Assembly: GCF_900101875.1 (NCBI RefSeq)
Contig: NZ_FNAI01000001.1
Span: 372,001-436,000, forward strand
Direction of reading: 5' to 3'
Source: Mucilaginibacter pineti
GTDB taxonomy: Bacteria > Bacteroidota > Bacteroidia > Sphingobacteriales > Sphingobacteriaceae
Length of the DNA: 64,000 nucleotides
Below the pieces are notes generated by a model. It was not told where the DNA came from and made no database searches. It worked only from the letters and a program-made list of their open reading frames with translations. The number at the start of each line of letters is the position of its first letter. The stretch's first letter is position 1. The position numbers and the translations under genes are program-made. This document shows positions 15,899-24,971 of the stretch, in pieces.

Positions 15899-16677
15899 TG
15901 ACTAATAACAATATAAAAACTCCGCAAATTACATTGGTTGGCGCAGGTCCGGGTGATGCCGATCTGATCACTGTTAAGGCTATCAAGGCCCTAAAAACTG
16001 CCGACGTAGTTTTGTATGATGCGCTGGTGAACGAAGAGTTGCTGAATTATGCGCCGAAGGATGCCGTAAGGGTATACGTAGGTAAACGATCTGGCGATCA
16101 TACGTTTTCGCAAGAAGCAGTAAATAAGCTGATGGTTGATTATGCCATCAATTACGGCCATGTGGTAAGATTAAAAGGCGGCGATCCCTTTGTGTTCGGT
16201 CGTGGGTTTGAGGAGCTGGATTTTGCAGATTCGTTCAATATCCCGGCAAGTGTAATTCCGGGTATCTCCAGTTCAATAGCTGTAGCCGAATTGCAAAATA
16301 TCCCGGTAACGCATCGTGGTCTTAGTGAAAGCTTTTGGGTAGTAACCGGTACCACCGCAAATGGCAAAATATCCGCCGACCTGATCGAGGCATCGCGCAG
16401 TAAAGCAACCGTAATTGTGCTTATGGGGGTTCATAAACTTGCCGAAATAGCCGAAATATTTAAAAACGAAGGTAAGAACAACCTGCCGGTAGCGGTTATC
16501 CAAAGCGGTACAACCGTTAACGAAAAAGTTGCTGTAGGTACAGTTGATACCATTGTTGATGTTGTTAAGGAAAATAAGATCAGTTCGCCGGCTGTTATAG
16601 TTTTGGGCGAGGTTGTATCACTGCATCCTAAGTTTCAGTTAATAAAAAAGGTGTATGACATTGTTGCCCAAGGATAA
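15898..16677 (+). CDS. cobA: uroporphyrinogen-III C-methyltransferase
   Basis: The product methylates uroporphyrinogen III twice with SAM to give precorrin-2, the siroheme precursor needed by the preceding reductase. The 259 residues begin with the signature VGAGPGDADLITVKAIKAL and TADVVLYDALV. They also carry VYVGKRSGDHTFSQ, VVRLKGGDPFVFGRG and the late motif FWVVTGTT. It is a stand-alone SUMT rather than a full CysG fusion; the dehydrogenase is in the next gene. It overlaps the upstream gene by 1 bp and the downstream gene by 23 bp. Confidence 0.94.
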   Translation: MTNNNIKTPQITLVGAGPGDADLITVKAIKALKTADVVLYDALVNEELLNYAPKDAVRVYVGKRSGDHTFSQEAVNKLMVDYAINYGHVVRLKGGDPFVFGRGFEELDFADSFNIPASVIPGISSSIAVAELQNIPVTHRGLSESFWVVTGTTANGKISADLIEASRSKATVIVLMGVHKLAEIAEIFKNEGKNNLPVAVIQSGTTVNEKVAVGTVDTIVDVVKENKISSPAVIVLGEVVSLHPKFQLIKKVYDIVAQG

Positions 16678-18163
16678 GAGTTTAACCCCGGTTGAGCATG
16701 AGGATATAGGCGGCAATCAGTTGTTTCCCATATTTTTAAAGCTTAACAACCTGCATACCGTTTTGGTTGGCGGCGGCAACGTTGGCCTTGAAAAACTGAC
16801 TGCTATACTAAATAATAGTAACCATGCTAAAGTAACCGTAATATCAAAGAATTTTGTGCCCGAGATACACGCACTTGCTTCAAAGCACGCCGGGCTTACC
16901 ATAGTTCAGAAATCATTTACAGACGATGATCTGAACAGTGCCGAGGTTGTTATAGCGGCAACAAACGACAGCGAGCTGAATAAATATATAAGACAATCGG
17001 CGCATGATCGTAAGCTGCTCATTAACGTTGCCGATAAGCCCGAACTCTGTGATTTTTATTTGGGTTCGATAGTTAAAAAAGGCGATTTAAAACTTGCCAT
17101 TTCTACCAACGGCAAATCGCCAACGGTAGCCAAACGGTTAAAAGAAGTTTTAAACGAAAGTCTGCCCGAAGAATTGGATACCACCCTGCAACAAATGAGC
17201 GAGCTAAGAAACACACTTAGTGGAGATTTTGCTGATAAGGTTAAAAGATTAAACAGCGTAACATCGGTACTTGTTGAACCTAAATCAAGGGTAAACAAAA
17301 ACTTTATCTGGCTAATATGGTCAACTATTATAGTTTCTATAGCTGTTGTAGTTACCGCTTTGTACTTTAGAGAGCCCGGATTTAAGACGTTTTTAGAGGG
17401 TGTGAGCCCGCAATTCTACTACTTTTTAGGAGCCGGATTTATATTTGCCATGATAGATGGCGCCATAGGTATGTCGTATGGTGTAACATCAACTTCTTTC
17501 TCTTTATCAATGGGCATCCCTCCTGCTTCGGCAAGTATGGGTGTGCATTTGTCTGAGATACTAAGCTGTGGCATAGCTGGTTGGATGCATTACCGGATGG
17601 GTAACATTAACTGGAAATTATTTAAATTATTGGTGATACCCGGCATTATAGGTGCTGTTACCGGGGCTTATCTGTTATCCTCGTTAGAGCATTACAGCAT
17701 GTACACCAAACCTGTGGTATCGTTATATACATTGATTCTCGGCTTTGTAATATTATCCAAGGCATTCAACATTAAACGTAAAAAATCGGCAGATAAAGTG
17801 AAACGCATATCCCTGCTTGGTTTAGGCGGTGGCTTTATTGACGCGGTTGGCGGTGGTGGCTGGGGCTCTATCGTATTATCAACATTAATTGCGGGCGGTC
17901 GCAGCCCTATATTTTCATTAGGTACTGTAAAACTGTCGCGATTTTTCATAGCCATGATGGGTTCAATTACCTTCATAGCCATGGTAAGCAGCGATCACTG
18001 GCAGGCCGTAGCTGGAATGATATTGGGCAGCGCATTGGCTGCGCCGATAGCGGCCCGTATCTCCAACAAAATATCAACAAAAACAATAATGGTATCCGTA
18101 GCTGTGATAGTTATATTGATCAGCATCAGATCTATTATTCTATTTGCTACCAAGATTTTATAG
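16655..18163 (+). CDS. precorrin-2 dehydrogenase (siroheme synthase) fused to TSUP-family transporter
   Basis: Residues about 25-205 match the N-terminal NAD-binding part of CysG/Met8, with GGGNVG at 39-44, VVIAATNDSELN and ISTNGKSPTVAKRLKE. This part oxidises precorrin-2 and possibly inserts iron. From about residue 212 to 502 there is a TauE/SafE (TSUP) membrane domain with about 8 hydrophobic segments and the glycine-rich repeats DGAIGMSYGVTSTSFSLSMG and DAVGGGGWGSIVLSTLIAGG. TSUP proteins move sulfite, sulfate or organosulfonates. The ATG at 16655 overlaps cobA by 23 bp and the domain fit supports it. The fusion joins cofactor synthesis with sulfur-anion transport in one chain; transport direction and substrate are unknown. 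Confidence 0.88.
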   Translation: MTLLPKDKSLTPVEHEDIGGNQLFPIFLKLNNLHTVLVGGGNVGLEKLTAILNNSNHAKVTVISKNFVPEIHALASKHAGLTIVQKSFTDDDLNSAEVVIAATNDSELNKYIRQSAHDRKLLINVADKPELCDFYLGSIVKKGDLKLAISTNGKSPTVAKRLKEVLNESLPEELDTTLQQMSELRNTLSGDFADKVKRLNSVTSVLVEPKSRVNKNFIWLIWSTIIVSIAVVVTALYFREPGFKTFLEGVSPQFYYFLGAGFIFAMIDGAIGMSYGVTSTSFSLSMGIPPASASMGVHLSEILSCGIAGWMHYRMGNINWKLFKLLVIPGIIGAVTGAYLLSSLEHYSMYTKPVVSLYTLILGFVILSKAFNIKRKKSADKVKRISLLGLGGGFIDAVGGGGWGSIVLSTLIAGGRSPIFSLGTVKLSRFFIAMMGSITFIAMVSSDHWQAVAGMILGSALAAPIAARISNKISTKTIMVSVAVIVILISIRSIILFATKIL

Positions 18164-18165
18164 CC

Positions 18166-18876
18166 ATGAGTGAAGCAGCCAAATATATAAAAGAAGTAAC
18201 CGCTGGTTTAAGCCCTGTTGAGGCATTAATCCGCCTTGCCGAACTTTTCCCCGGCGAAATTGTATTTTCTACCAGCTTTGGCTGGGAAGACCAGGTGATC
18301 AGCCACATAATTTTTAGCAACAATATTCCTATTAAAGTTTTTACCCTTGAAACAGGTCGCCTTTTTCGCGAAACTTACTCAGTTTGGGCCAGTACTATGG
18401 ATAGGTACAAGAAACCTATCCACGCCTATTATCCCAACAATGAATTGGTTGAGCAGATGGTTAACGCTAAAGGCCCTAACAGCTTCTACGAATCTGTAGA
18501 GAACCGTAAGGAATGCTGCGGCATCCGCAAGATAGAGCCCCTTAAACGTGCTTTAAAAGGCAATAAGCTATGGATCACCGGCATCCGTGCCGACCAATCT
18601 GTTAACCGCCATGATATGGAAGATGTGGAATGGGACGAGCAAAACCAGCTGGCCAAATTCCACCCAATTTTTAATTGGACTTTGGAGGATGTAAAGGCTT
18701 ACATCAAGCAATATAACATTCCTTATAACTCATTACATGATAAGGGTTTCCCAAGCATTGGTTGCGCGCCATGTACCCGTGCCGTTGCCGAGGGCGAGGA
18801 TTTCCGCGCCGGCAGGTGGTGGTGGGAAGATCAATCCAAAAAAGAATGCGGTTTGCATGAAGTGACTGCAAAATAA
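18166..18876 (+). CDS. cysH: adenylyl-/phosphoadenylyl-sulfate reductase
   Basis: The product reduces APS or PAPS to sulfite with thioredoxin, the step before the sulfite reductase of this operon. The 236 residues start in a PP-loop ATPase-like fold (SLSFGAED-equivalent FSTSFGWEDQ). They hold cysteine pairs C117-C118 (ECCGIRK) and C200/C203 (GCAPCTR), the CC...CxxC set that binds a 4Fe-4S cluster in assimilatory APS reductases. The tail KKECGLH holds the catalytic cysteine. The Fe-S type points to APS as substrate, in keeping with the absence of an APS kinase gene here. It starts 2 bp after the fusion gene. ATP sulfurylase (cysDN) is not in this window. Confidence 0.92.
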   Translation: MSEAAKYIKEVTAGLSPVEALIRLAELFPGEIVFSTSFGWEDQVISHIIFSNNIPIKVFTLETGRLFRETYSVWASTMDRYKKPIHAYYPNNELVEQMVNAKGPNSFYESVENRKECCGIRKIEPLKRALKGNKLWITGIRADQSVNRHDMEDVEWDEQNQLAKFHPIFNWTLEDVKAYIKQYNIPYNSLHDKGFPSIGCAPCTRAVAEGEDFRAGRWWWEDQSKKECGLHEVTAK

Positions 18877-18895
18877 AAGCTTTTCAATTATGACA

Positions 18896-18929
18896 AAAAG
18901 CCGGCTGAAAAAATCAGTCGGCTTTTTTT
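18896..18929 (+). terminator. intrinsic terminator of the sulfur operon
   Basis: AGCCGGCTGA and TCAGTCGGCT form a 10-bp stem with one G-T pair and an A-rich loop, followed by seven Ts. It begins about 20 bp after the cysH stop. Confidence 0.88.
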
Positions 18930-18954
18930 GTACTCGCAACATTTACACGATTTA

Positions 18955-19082
18955 AGGATTGAATATGATTTAACAGGATTTTTTATTGATAGGATTGATT
19001 GGATATATATCCTCATTTAATATCCATAAACCACAATAATGATTTTATATCTTTTTAATCCTGTCAAATCATATTCAATCCT
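18955..19082. repeat. long inverted repeat between cysH and the TonB receptor gene
   Basis: A 25-bp arm at 18955-18979 (AGGATTGAATATGATTT, then AACAGGAT) is matched by its reverse complement at 19058-19082 with one mismatch. The roughly 78-bp centre contains a further GGATAT/ATATCC pairing. A second partial AATCCTGTC word follows at 19086-19094. The same AATCCTG-type words form the repeat at 62199-62317. Confidence 0.85.
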
Positions 19083-19098
19083 CAAAATCCTGTCAACA

Positions 19099-19132
19099 AA
19101 AAAGGCGAATGAGTCACCACTCATCCGCCCTA
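19099..19132 (-). terminator. terminator of the TonB receptor gene
   Basis: On the minus strand GGCGGATGAGT and ACTCATTCGCC form an 11-bp stem with one mismatch and a 4-nt loop, followed by seven Ts. It lies about 30 bp beyond the receptor stop codon. Confidence 0.85.
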
Positions 19133-19160
19133 AAAAAACTAATAAAACGTATTAAAAAAA

Positions 19161-22097
19161 CTATTTGGTCAGCAATCCTTCAAACGTAACGGCTACATAA
19201 TACAAGCCTCCCAGGGTTGGGCCGCCGGCGTATTGGATGTAACGTTTGTTTAAGATATCGCTTGCACCTACTTTAAATGTAGCATAATAGGCCGGCACAC
19301 GATAGGTAACCTGAGCATCAAATGTACCTACTGATGGCACTGTACCTGTTACCAATGGGCTTTCCCATAGGTATGATTGCTGCCATTTGTAAACAACGTT
19401 GAAACCTAAGTTTTGGATCACTTCGCGGTTACCGAATGATACGTTGCCAGACCATTCTGGTGTATTAAACCCGGTAACAAAAATATCTGATTTTGATTGT
19501 GCTTTTAACTTGTTAAAGCTCACGTTACCTGATACGGTGTAACGTTTGTAAAAATTATAAGTTAAACCTGCCGATGAACCGTAGTTATTATAAATGTTCT
19601 TGGCGTTGGTATAAACACGATACCTTGCCTGGCCCTGGCTCGCAGCATTTGAAGCTGTAGCGGTCGTAGGGTCGCGGTTAATATCAAGCATGGCCAGTAC
19701 GGCTGCGTCTGAGCCAACTGTAGCGCCGTTTGGCACAAACACCTGCACCTGGCCTAAGAAGCCATCGTAGCGGTTGGTATAGGCATCTATATCAATAAAT
19801 ACCTTGTTATCGGCAACAATACCTTTGTAACCAATTTCGTATGAGGTGATTTGCTCTGGTCTTGCAGGCGGCAGATCTGCAACTTTAAGTAAGCTTTTGT
19901 TAGCTAATGCAGTGGCGTCGCTGCCACCGGCTGCATTTACAGCAGCGTTGAAAGCAACAACAGATGATTGTGTATAGCTGTTACCTAAATAACCTAAACC
20001 ATCATTAATGAACGGCAAGCTTCCTACGCGTTTAACACGGCCATTATTTACGTAAGACAACGCCTCGAACAATGATGGGAAACGGTAACCGTTCTGGAAA
20101 GTGAACCTGAAGTTGTGGTTTTCGTTAATTGAATAAACCGCAGCCAAACGTGGCGTAAACTTAGGATCAAAGTAAGGGTTACGATCCCATCTTATTGAAC
20201 CAAATAACTTCAATTTTTCATCGAAGAAAGTTTTGGTTACCTGTGTAAATGCACCATATTTTTTATAGATCACGTCTTTACCAAAGCTGCCATCAGCCTC
20301 CGGGGTATTCCTATCGGCAATTGGGCGGCTAAAATCAACAAAGTTATTTCCATCGGGGGTAATGCTGTATACACGTACATCGGCCCCAACCAGCACATCA
20401 ACAAATTTTATTTTGCTGGTTAAATCCCACTGTGCTTCTGCATTATATAAATGGCTTTTTTGAACCAATGCGGCACCACCTGTAGCAGGGGCATTAGGGA
20501 TCAGGCTCGATTTAATATCCCAGTTATTTATCCCGATGATAGTTTTTCTTAACGCATCGAAAGCAGGTGTTCCGGGTTCTACCCTTCCTTTATCTGCTGC
20601 GGCTCTTGCGGCCTGTTCTGCGGCAGCCAGGTTGGCTGATGTTAAAACACCGCCGTTATATGCTTTAAGCGCGTTTCCGTAAAGTGTTCCCCAAGCCGAG
20701 TTGCTTTTCCAATTCAGGTCAAGGTTATCGGCCAGTGGTTTTACGTTAAAAGAGTTACCGGTATTTTCGATAGACTCATAACCACGTACCAAAAATTCTT
20801 TACCTTTTAACTCAATTTTGTGGTTTTGTACGGTAGCACCTTGTAACGAGATTTTGTTACCGCGCTGAAACACACCATCCATTTTACCATAGCGGTAAGT
20901 ATAAGAAAGTACAGTATTGGGTGATAACTTATAAGCTAATGTACCATCTAATTTCAAGTTACTTACTTTTGGGCTCACCAAATCAACTTCGTTATAACCG
21001 GTACGTGCAACGGTAAGGCCTGGTCTGGCAACACCGTCAACAGAGATACCTTTTACCACAACAGTATTACTACCGGCAAGGGCATCATCGCCATATTTGT
21101 TCCAACCATCATAAGCTGCATTGCTGGCGCCTGTTAATTCAGGATAAGCAGGGTTAGCTGTTTTTAAGTTAGTTGGGTTTTGATCTTTACGTGTATCCGA
21201 TTGCCAGTCGGTACCGTGCAAATAGCTTCCGTTAACCTTGAAAGCAAATTTGTCATTAAAGAAGGATTTGGCGTATCTTAATGCATCTTCATGAAGTGCG
21301 CTTGCACCTAAATTGTCATTGCCTACGTGGTTTAAACCTTCGCGGTGATACAAACTTAATCCCTGGTATTTAAAAGCATCCTTGGTAAGCAAGTTCGATA
21401 AACCGTTTATGGCGTTGGTACCATACAATGCAGCAGCTGCACCTGGCGTAATTTCAATACTGGCAATATCCAACTCGGTGGGGCCAATTGCATTACCCAG
21501 CGGTACACCTAAGGTGGCCGACTGCATATCAACACCATCAACCAACTGCATAAACCTAAAGTTATTAGGGCTGTTGAAACCACGGGTATTTGGCACTTTT
21601 AAGGTGATACTGGTGGTGGTCATCTGCACGCCTTTTACATTCTCTAACGCATCGTAAAAGCTTGGGCCAGGCGATTGTTTAAGCGCGTTGATGCTTAGTT
21701 TTTCAATAGCAACCGGCGAGCGCAGGAGTTTTTCTTCCTTACGGGAAGCGGTAACTACTACCTCGTTTATCAGCAACGATTGTGATGTTAACTGGATATT
21801 TAAAGCGCTGTTGGCGTTTTTAATGTAAAACTCCTGCGGCTGAAAACCCACCGCAGTAAAAATAAGTGTGTATGGTAATTTAGCACTTGTAGTTAGCGAA
21901 AATTTACCGGTACTATCTGTAGATGTTTTGTTGGTAGTTCCTTTTATACTAACGGTTGTACCTATTAATGGCTGGCCATGTTCGTCATTAACTGTACCGC
22001 TAAGTATGTACGAGCCGTTAAGTTGGGCGTGCCCCAACGTTGGGACAAGCGCAAGAAAAAGAACAATGAGCTTTATTGATCTAATAAGATTTTTCAT
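19161..22097 (-). CDS. TonB-dependent outer-membrane receptor with CarboxypepD_reg-like domain
   Basis: The 978 residues start with a signal peptide (KLIVLFLALVPTLGHA). A carboxypeptidase-regulatory-like beta domain follows at about 28-115 (SGTVNDEHGQPLIGTTVSIK). Then comes the plug (NEVVVTASRKEEKLLRSPVA, GVDMQSATLGVPLGNAIGPT, TPGAAAALYGTNAINGLSNL) and a 22-strand barrel ending in the aromatic-rich YYVAVTFEGLLTK. It carries out TonB-driven uptake across the outer membrane. It has no SusD partner, so a metal chelate, siderophore or small sulfur/vitamin substrate is more likely than a polysaccharide. It is convergent with the sulfur operon and has its own strong promoter; a tie to sulfur uptake is conjecture. 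Confidence 0.92.
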   Translation of the reverse strand: MKNLIRSIKLIVLFLALVPTLGHAQLNGSYILSGTVNDEHGQPLIGTTVSIKGTTNKTSTDSTGKFSLTTSAKLPYTLIFTAVGFQPQEFYIKNANSALNIQLTSQSLLINEVVVTASRKEEKLLRSPVAIEKLSINALKQSPGPSFYDALENVKGVQMTTTSITLKVPNTRGFNSPNNFRFMQLVDGVDMQSATLGVPLGNAIGPTELDIASIEITPGAAAALYGTNAINGLSNLLTKDAFKYQGLSLYHREGLNHVGNDNLGASALHEDALRYAKSFFNDKFAFKVNGSYLHGTDWQSDTRKDQNPTNLKTANPAYPELTGASNAAYDGWNKYGDDALAGSNTVVVKGISVDGVARPGLTVARTGYNEVDLVSPKVSNLKLDGTLAYKLSPNTVLSYTYRYGKMDGVFQRGNKISLQGATVQNHKIELKGKEFLVRGYESIENTGNSFNVKPLADNLDLNWKSNSAWGTLYGNALKAYNGGVLTSANLAAAEQAARAAADKGRVEPGTPAFDALRKTIIGINNWDIKSSLIPNAPATGGAALVQKSHLYNAEAQWDLTSKIKFVDVLVGADVRVYSITPDGNNFVDFSRPIADRNTPEADGSFGKDVIYKKYGAFTQVTKTFFDEKLKLFGSIRWDRNPYFDPKFTPRLAAVYSINENHNFRFTFQNGYRFPSLFEALSYVNNGRVKRVGSLPFINDGLGYLGNSYTQSSVVAFNAAVNAAGGSDATALANKSLLKVADLPPARPEQITSYEIGYKGIVADNKVFIDIDAYTNRYDGFLGQVQVFVPNGATVGSDAAVLAMLDINRDPTTATASNAASQGQARYRVYTNAKNIYNNYGSSAGLTYNFYKRYTVSGNVSFNKLKAQSKSDIFVTGFNTPEWSGNVSFGNREVIQNLGFNVVYKWQQSYLWESPLVTGTVPSVGTFDAQVTYRVPAYYATFKVGASDILNKRYIQYAGGPTLGGLYYVAVTFEGLLTK

Positions 22098-22242
22098 GAA
22101 AAGGGTTGGTCTTAAAATTTTAATGTATGTGTTGATTAATTTGCTGGTGATAGATGTAGGGTGGGTGCTATCAACAGCAACACATATGGGTAAGGTGCAT
22201 TTTGAATGGGGTAATAATAAAGCTTGAGTAATATTTATACAT

Positions 22243-22254
22243 ATTCTATAGAAT
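22243..22254. promoter_or_regulatory. perfect palindrome at the predicted receptor transcript start
   Basis: ATTCTATAGAAT is a perfect 12-bp palindrome. It begins 8 bp beyond the -7 box of the receptor promoter, so it covers the expected +1 region, a position typical of repressor operators. Its neighbour TCGAC (TAGTCGACAAA on the plus strand) may extend the site. The regulator is unknown. Confidence 0.45.
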
Positions 22255-22261
22255 TAGTCGA

Positions 22262-22291
22262 CAAAAATATAAATTAAATGATAGCTGTCAA
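22262..22291 (-). promoter_or_regulatory. full Bacteroidota promoter for the TonB receptor gene
   Basis: On the minus strand TTG (22289-22291), exactly 19 bp, then TATTTTTG (22262-22269): the canonical -33/-7 arrangement. Transcription would start near 22255, giving a roughly 158-nt untranslated leader before the start at 22097. The rest of the 340-bp gap to proB shows an 11-bp inverted repeat (TTAAATGATAG near 22273 and CTATCATTTAA near 22351) and no gene. Confidence 0.8.
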
Positions 22292-22437
22292 TATTTTTCT
22301 TCACTTTTTTGAATTTCAATGCGAAAAACTACCTTAATAGCTATAAAGACTATCATTTAAGTGGATTTATTTTCAAATAATGACCTGCGGTTAGGCTTCA
22401 AATTTGTAATATTGGCCCCTCAACCTCTATTATTTAA

Positions 22438-23517
22438 ATGGCTTTTAATTACCAGCGCATCATTATAAAAATTGGCTCGAATGTTTTTACCCAGGAAAAT
22501 GGCCTCCCCGATCTTAAACGGATAGCACATTTAGTAGAACAAATAGCCGCTATAAAAAAACAAGGTAAAGAAGTGATCCTGGTTTCGTCGGGCGCTGTGG
22601 CATCCGGGCGTAGTTTAATCACTATATCTGAAAAATACGATGCCATTGCGGCACGCCAACTTTTAGCATCTATTGGGCAGGTAAAACTCATTAACACCTA
22701 CTCGCAGTTATTTGAGCGTTTTGATATTCTTTGTTCGCAGGTTTTAGTTACCAAGGAGGATTTCAGGGACAGGATGCATTATCTTAACATGAAAAACTGC
22801 CTCGACCTTTTGTTACAACACCAGGTTATTCCGGTAGTAAATGAAAATGATGTGGTATCCGTTACCGAGCTGATGTTTACCGATAACGATGAACTGGCCG
22901 GACTTATAGCCTCTATGCTTAATGCGCAGGCGCTTATTGTGCTTACCAATGTAGATGGTATTTACAATGGCGATCCAAAAGCGCCAGGATCGGCGGTGAT
23001 TGAAGAGGTTGCCGGCTCTGTAGTTGATTTTGCGGCTTTTGTATCCTCCGGCCGCTCGCAGTTTGGCCGTGGTGGCATGATAACAAAATCTACTATGTCG
23101 CAAAAAACGGCACAACTGGGCATTGCGGTGCATATTGCCAATGGCACAAGGGATAATATACTTACTGATGTTTTGGAGAACAGGGTTATTCATACCCGTT
23201 TCATCCCCAATAAAACCGCGTCTGGCAAAAAGAAATGGATAGCTCATTCCGAAAAATCGGCCACTGGCATTGTGCAGGTTAACGACGGCGCTAAAACGGC
23301 GCTTATATCTGCCAAAGCTACCAGTCTGCTTCCTATAGGTATAGTTAAAGTAATAACCGACTTTAAAAAAGGCGATATTATTAAACTAATTGATGAACAG
23401 GACAAACTGATTGGCCTTGGTATTGCCGAATACAACGCCGATAAGGCAAGGGAACGAATTGGCCAGAAAAACCAAAAGGCATTGGTACATTATGATTATC
23501 TTTATTTACAGGGTTAA
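22438..23517 (+). CDS. proB: glutamate 5-kinase
   Basis: First step of proline synthesis: ATP-dependent phosphorylation of glutamate. The 359 residues comprise an amino-acid kinase domain (IIIKIGSNVFTQENG, VILVSSGAVASGR, VIPVVNENDVVSV, GRGGMITK) and a C-terminal PUA domain from about 270. The enzyme is normally inhibited by proline, and the residues for this appear intact. proA follows after 6 bp. Upstream is a box-like CAAATTTG (one base off TAnnTTTG) about 35 bp before the start. Confidence 0.95.
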   Translation: MAFNYQRIIIKIGSNVFTQENGLPDLKRIAHLVEQIAAIKKQGKEVILVSSGAVASGRSLITISEKYDAIAARQLLASIGQVKLINTYSQLFERFDILCSQVLVTKEDFRDRMHYLNMKNCLDLLLQHQVIPVVNENDVVSVTELMFTDNDELAGLIASMLNAQALIVLTNVDGIYNGDPKAPGSAVIEEVAGSVVDFAAFVSSGRSQFGRGGMITKSTMSQKTAQLGIAVHIANGTRDNILTDVLENRVIHTRFIPNKTASGKKKWIAHSEKSATGIVQVNDGAKTALISAKATSLLPIGIVKVITDFKKGDIIKLIDEQDKLIGLGIAEYNADKARERIGQKNQKALVHYDYLYLQG

Positions 23518-23523
23518 CAGCAT

Positions 23524-24771
23524 ATGAAATACAATACTTATTTTGAAAACGCACTTATAGCTGGCCGCAGGCCTACCCTCGCTCCTGTCATTATAAACCA
23601 GGTTTTGTATGATGTAGCCGCAGAGGCTATTGCCCAAACCGCACATATACTTGCCGAAAACCGAAAAGATCTTGACCTGATGGATCCCGAAGACCCTAAG
23701 TATGATCGCCTGAAACTTACGGTAGCGCGCATTGAAGCCATAGCCGGGGATATTGTTAATGTTGCCAATTTGCATAGTCCTTTGGGTAAACAACTATCTG
23801 AAACCCACATGCCCAATGGGTTATCCATATCAAAAATACGGGTTCCGCTTGGTGTTGTTGGTGTAATTTACGAGGCGAGGCCCAATGTTACCTTTGATGT
23901 ATTTGCCTTGTGTTTTAAAACCGGCAACGTTAGTATTTTAAAAGGCGGCAGCGATGCTGATCATTCAAACCGCGCCATTATTGCTGTAATTCATAAAGTG
24001 CTGCAAAAACATCATATTGATGTAAATGTGGCTACCCTGCTCCCGGCCGAGCGTGAGGCTACTGCAGCACTGCTAAATGCCATTGGTTATGTAGATGTGT
24101 TAATTCCGCGTGGCAGCCAGTCGCTCATAAACTTTGTGCGCGACAACAGCAAAGTGCCGGTTATAGAAACAGGTGCGGGTATTGTACACACTTATTTTGA
24201 CGAAACCGGCGACCTGCAAAAAGGCACGCAGATCATAGCCAATGCCAAAACCCGCAGAGTAAGCGTTTGCAACGCGCTTGATTGTTTAATTATACATGCA
24301 AACAGGTTGAATGATCTGCCGCAACTTAGCCGTATTTTAAATGAAAAACAGGTAGAGCTATACGCAGATGAAAGGGCTTATGCTGCTTTAAAGGGTAACT
24401 ATCTGGAAAATTTGCTGCACGTAGCCAGGCCAGAACATTTTGGTACCGAGTTTCTGTCGATGAAGATGGCTATTAAAACTGTGGATGATTTTGCGCAAGC
24501 TTTGGAGCATATAGCCGTTAACAGTTCAAAACACAGCGAGGCAATCATTTCCGAAGACGCTGAAAACATTGCCAGATTTTTGAATGATGTAGATGCTGCC
24601 GCTGTTTACGCGAATGTATCTACCGCCTTTACAGATGGTGCACAGTTTGGTTTAGGCGCCGAGATAGGTATCAGCACGCAAAAGCTGCATGCACGCGGCC
24701 CTATGGGGCTCGAAGAGCTCACCAGCTATAAGTGGGTAGTTAAGGGTGATGGGCAAATCAGAAATTCATAG
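23524..24771 (+). CDS. proA: glutamate-5-semialdehyde dehydrogenase (gamma-glutamyl phosphate reductase)
   Basis: Second step of proline synthesis: NADPH reduction of gamma-glutamyl phosphate. The 415 residues follow the ProA layout: [68 protein letters not shown]. The catalytic cysteine segment [15 protein letters not shown] and the C-terminal [17 protein letters not shown] are also present. It forms an operon with proB. Confidence 0.95.
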   Translation: MKYNTYFENALIAGRRPTLAPVIINQVLYDVAAEAIAQTAHILAENRKDLDLMDPEDPKYDRLKLTVARIEAIAGDIVNVANLHSPLGKQLSETHMPNGLSISKIRVPLGVVGVIYEARPNVTFDVFALCFKTGNVSILKGGSDADHSNRAIIAVIHKVLQKHHIDVNVATLLPAEREATAALLNAIGYVDVLIPRGSQSLINFVRDNSKVPVIETGAGIVHTYFDETGDLQKGTQIIANAKTRRVSVCNALDCLIIHANRLNDLPQLSRILNEKQVELYADERAYAALKGNYLENLLHVARPEHFGTEFLSMKMAIKTVDDFAQALEHIAVNSSKHSEAIISEDAENIARFLNDVDAAAVYANVSTAFTDGAQFGLGAEIGISTQKLHARGPMGLEELTSYKWVVKGDGQIRNS

Positions 24772-24798
24772 TTTATTCTCAATAAAAGTTTATCCCAC

Positions 24799-24828
24799 AA
24801 AAAAAGGTGCTTTTTTTAAAAGCACCTT
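24799..24828 (-). terminator. terminator of the small membrane-peptide gene
   Basis: On the minus strand AAGGTGCTTTT pairs with AAAAGCACCTT (11-bp perfect stem, 3-nt loop) and is followed by seven Ts, 28 bp after the small gene's stop. On the plus strand the T-run is weak, but the hairpin may also end proBA transcripts. Confidence 0.8.
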
Positions 24829-24856
24829 GATTTAGGTTTTTAATTGGTGGCGTAAA

Positions 24857-24949
24857 TTACTTTATCAAGTAGTTCGCTACGGCAACAAAGCAAATTACAA
24901 ACAGGATAACTCCTTGTAATTTCTGTTCTAATGTCAGTTGGCTTATCAT
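24857..24949 (-). CDS. 30-residue single-span membrane peptide
   Basis: The peptide begins MISQLTLEQKLQG and continues into an uninterrupted hydrophobic span (VILFVICFVAVANYLI) ending in lysine. This suggests an N-in or peripheral amphipathic start with one transmembrane helix. The ORF is short, but it is flanked by a textbook promoter (24972-25001) upstream and an intrinsic terminator (24799-24828) downstream. That makes it a stand-alone transcription unit rather than chance. No family is recognised. It may be a membrane-stress or regulatory microprotein, or a toxin-like peptide; nothing in the sequence decides this. Confidence 0.7.
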   Translation of the reverse strand: MISQLTLEQKLQGVILFVICFVAVANYLIK

Positions 24950-24971
24950 TTATATATCTATTAGGGTATAA

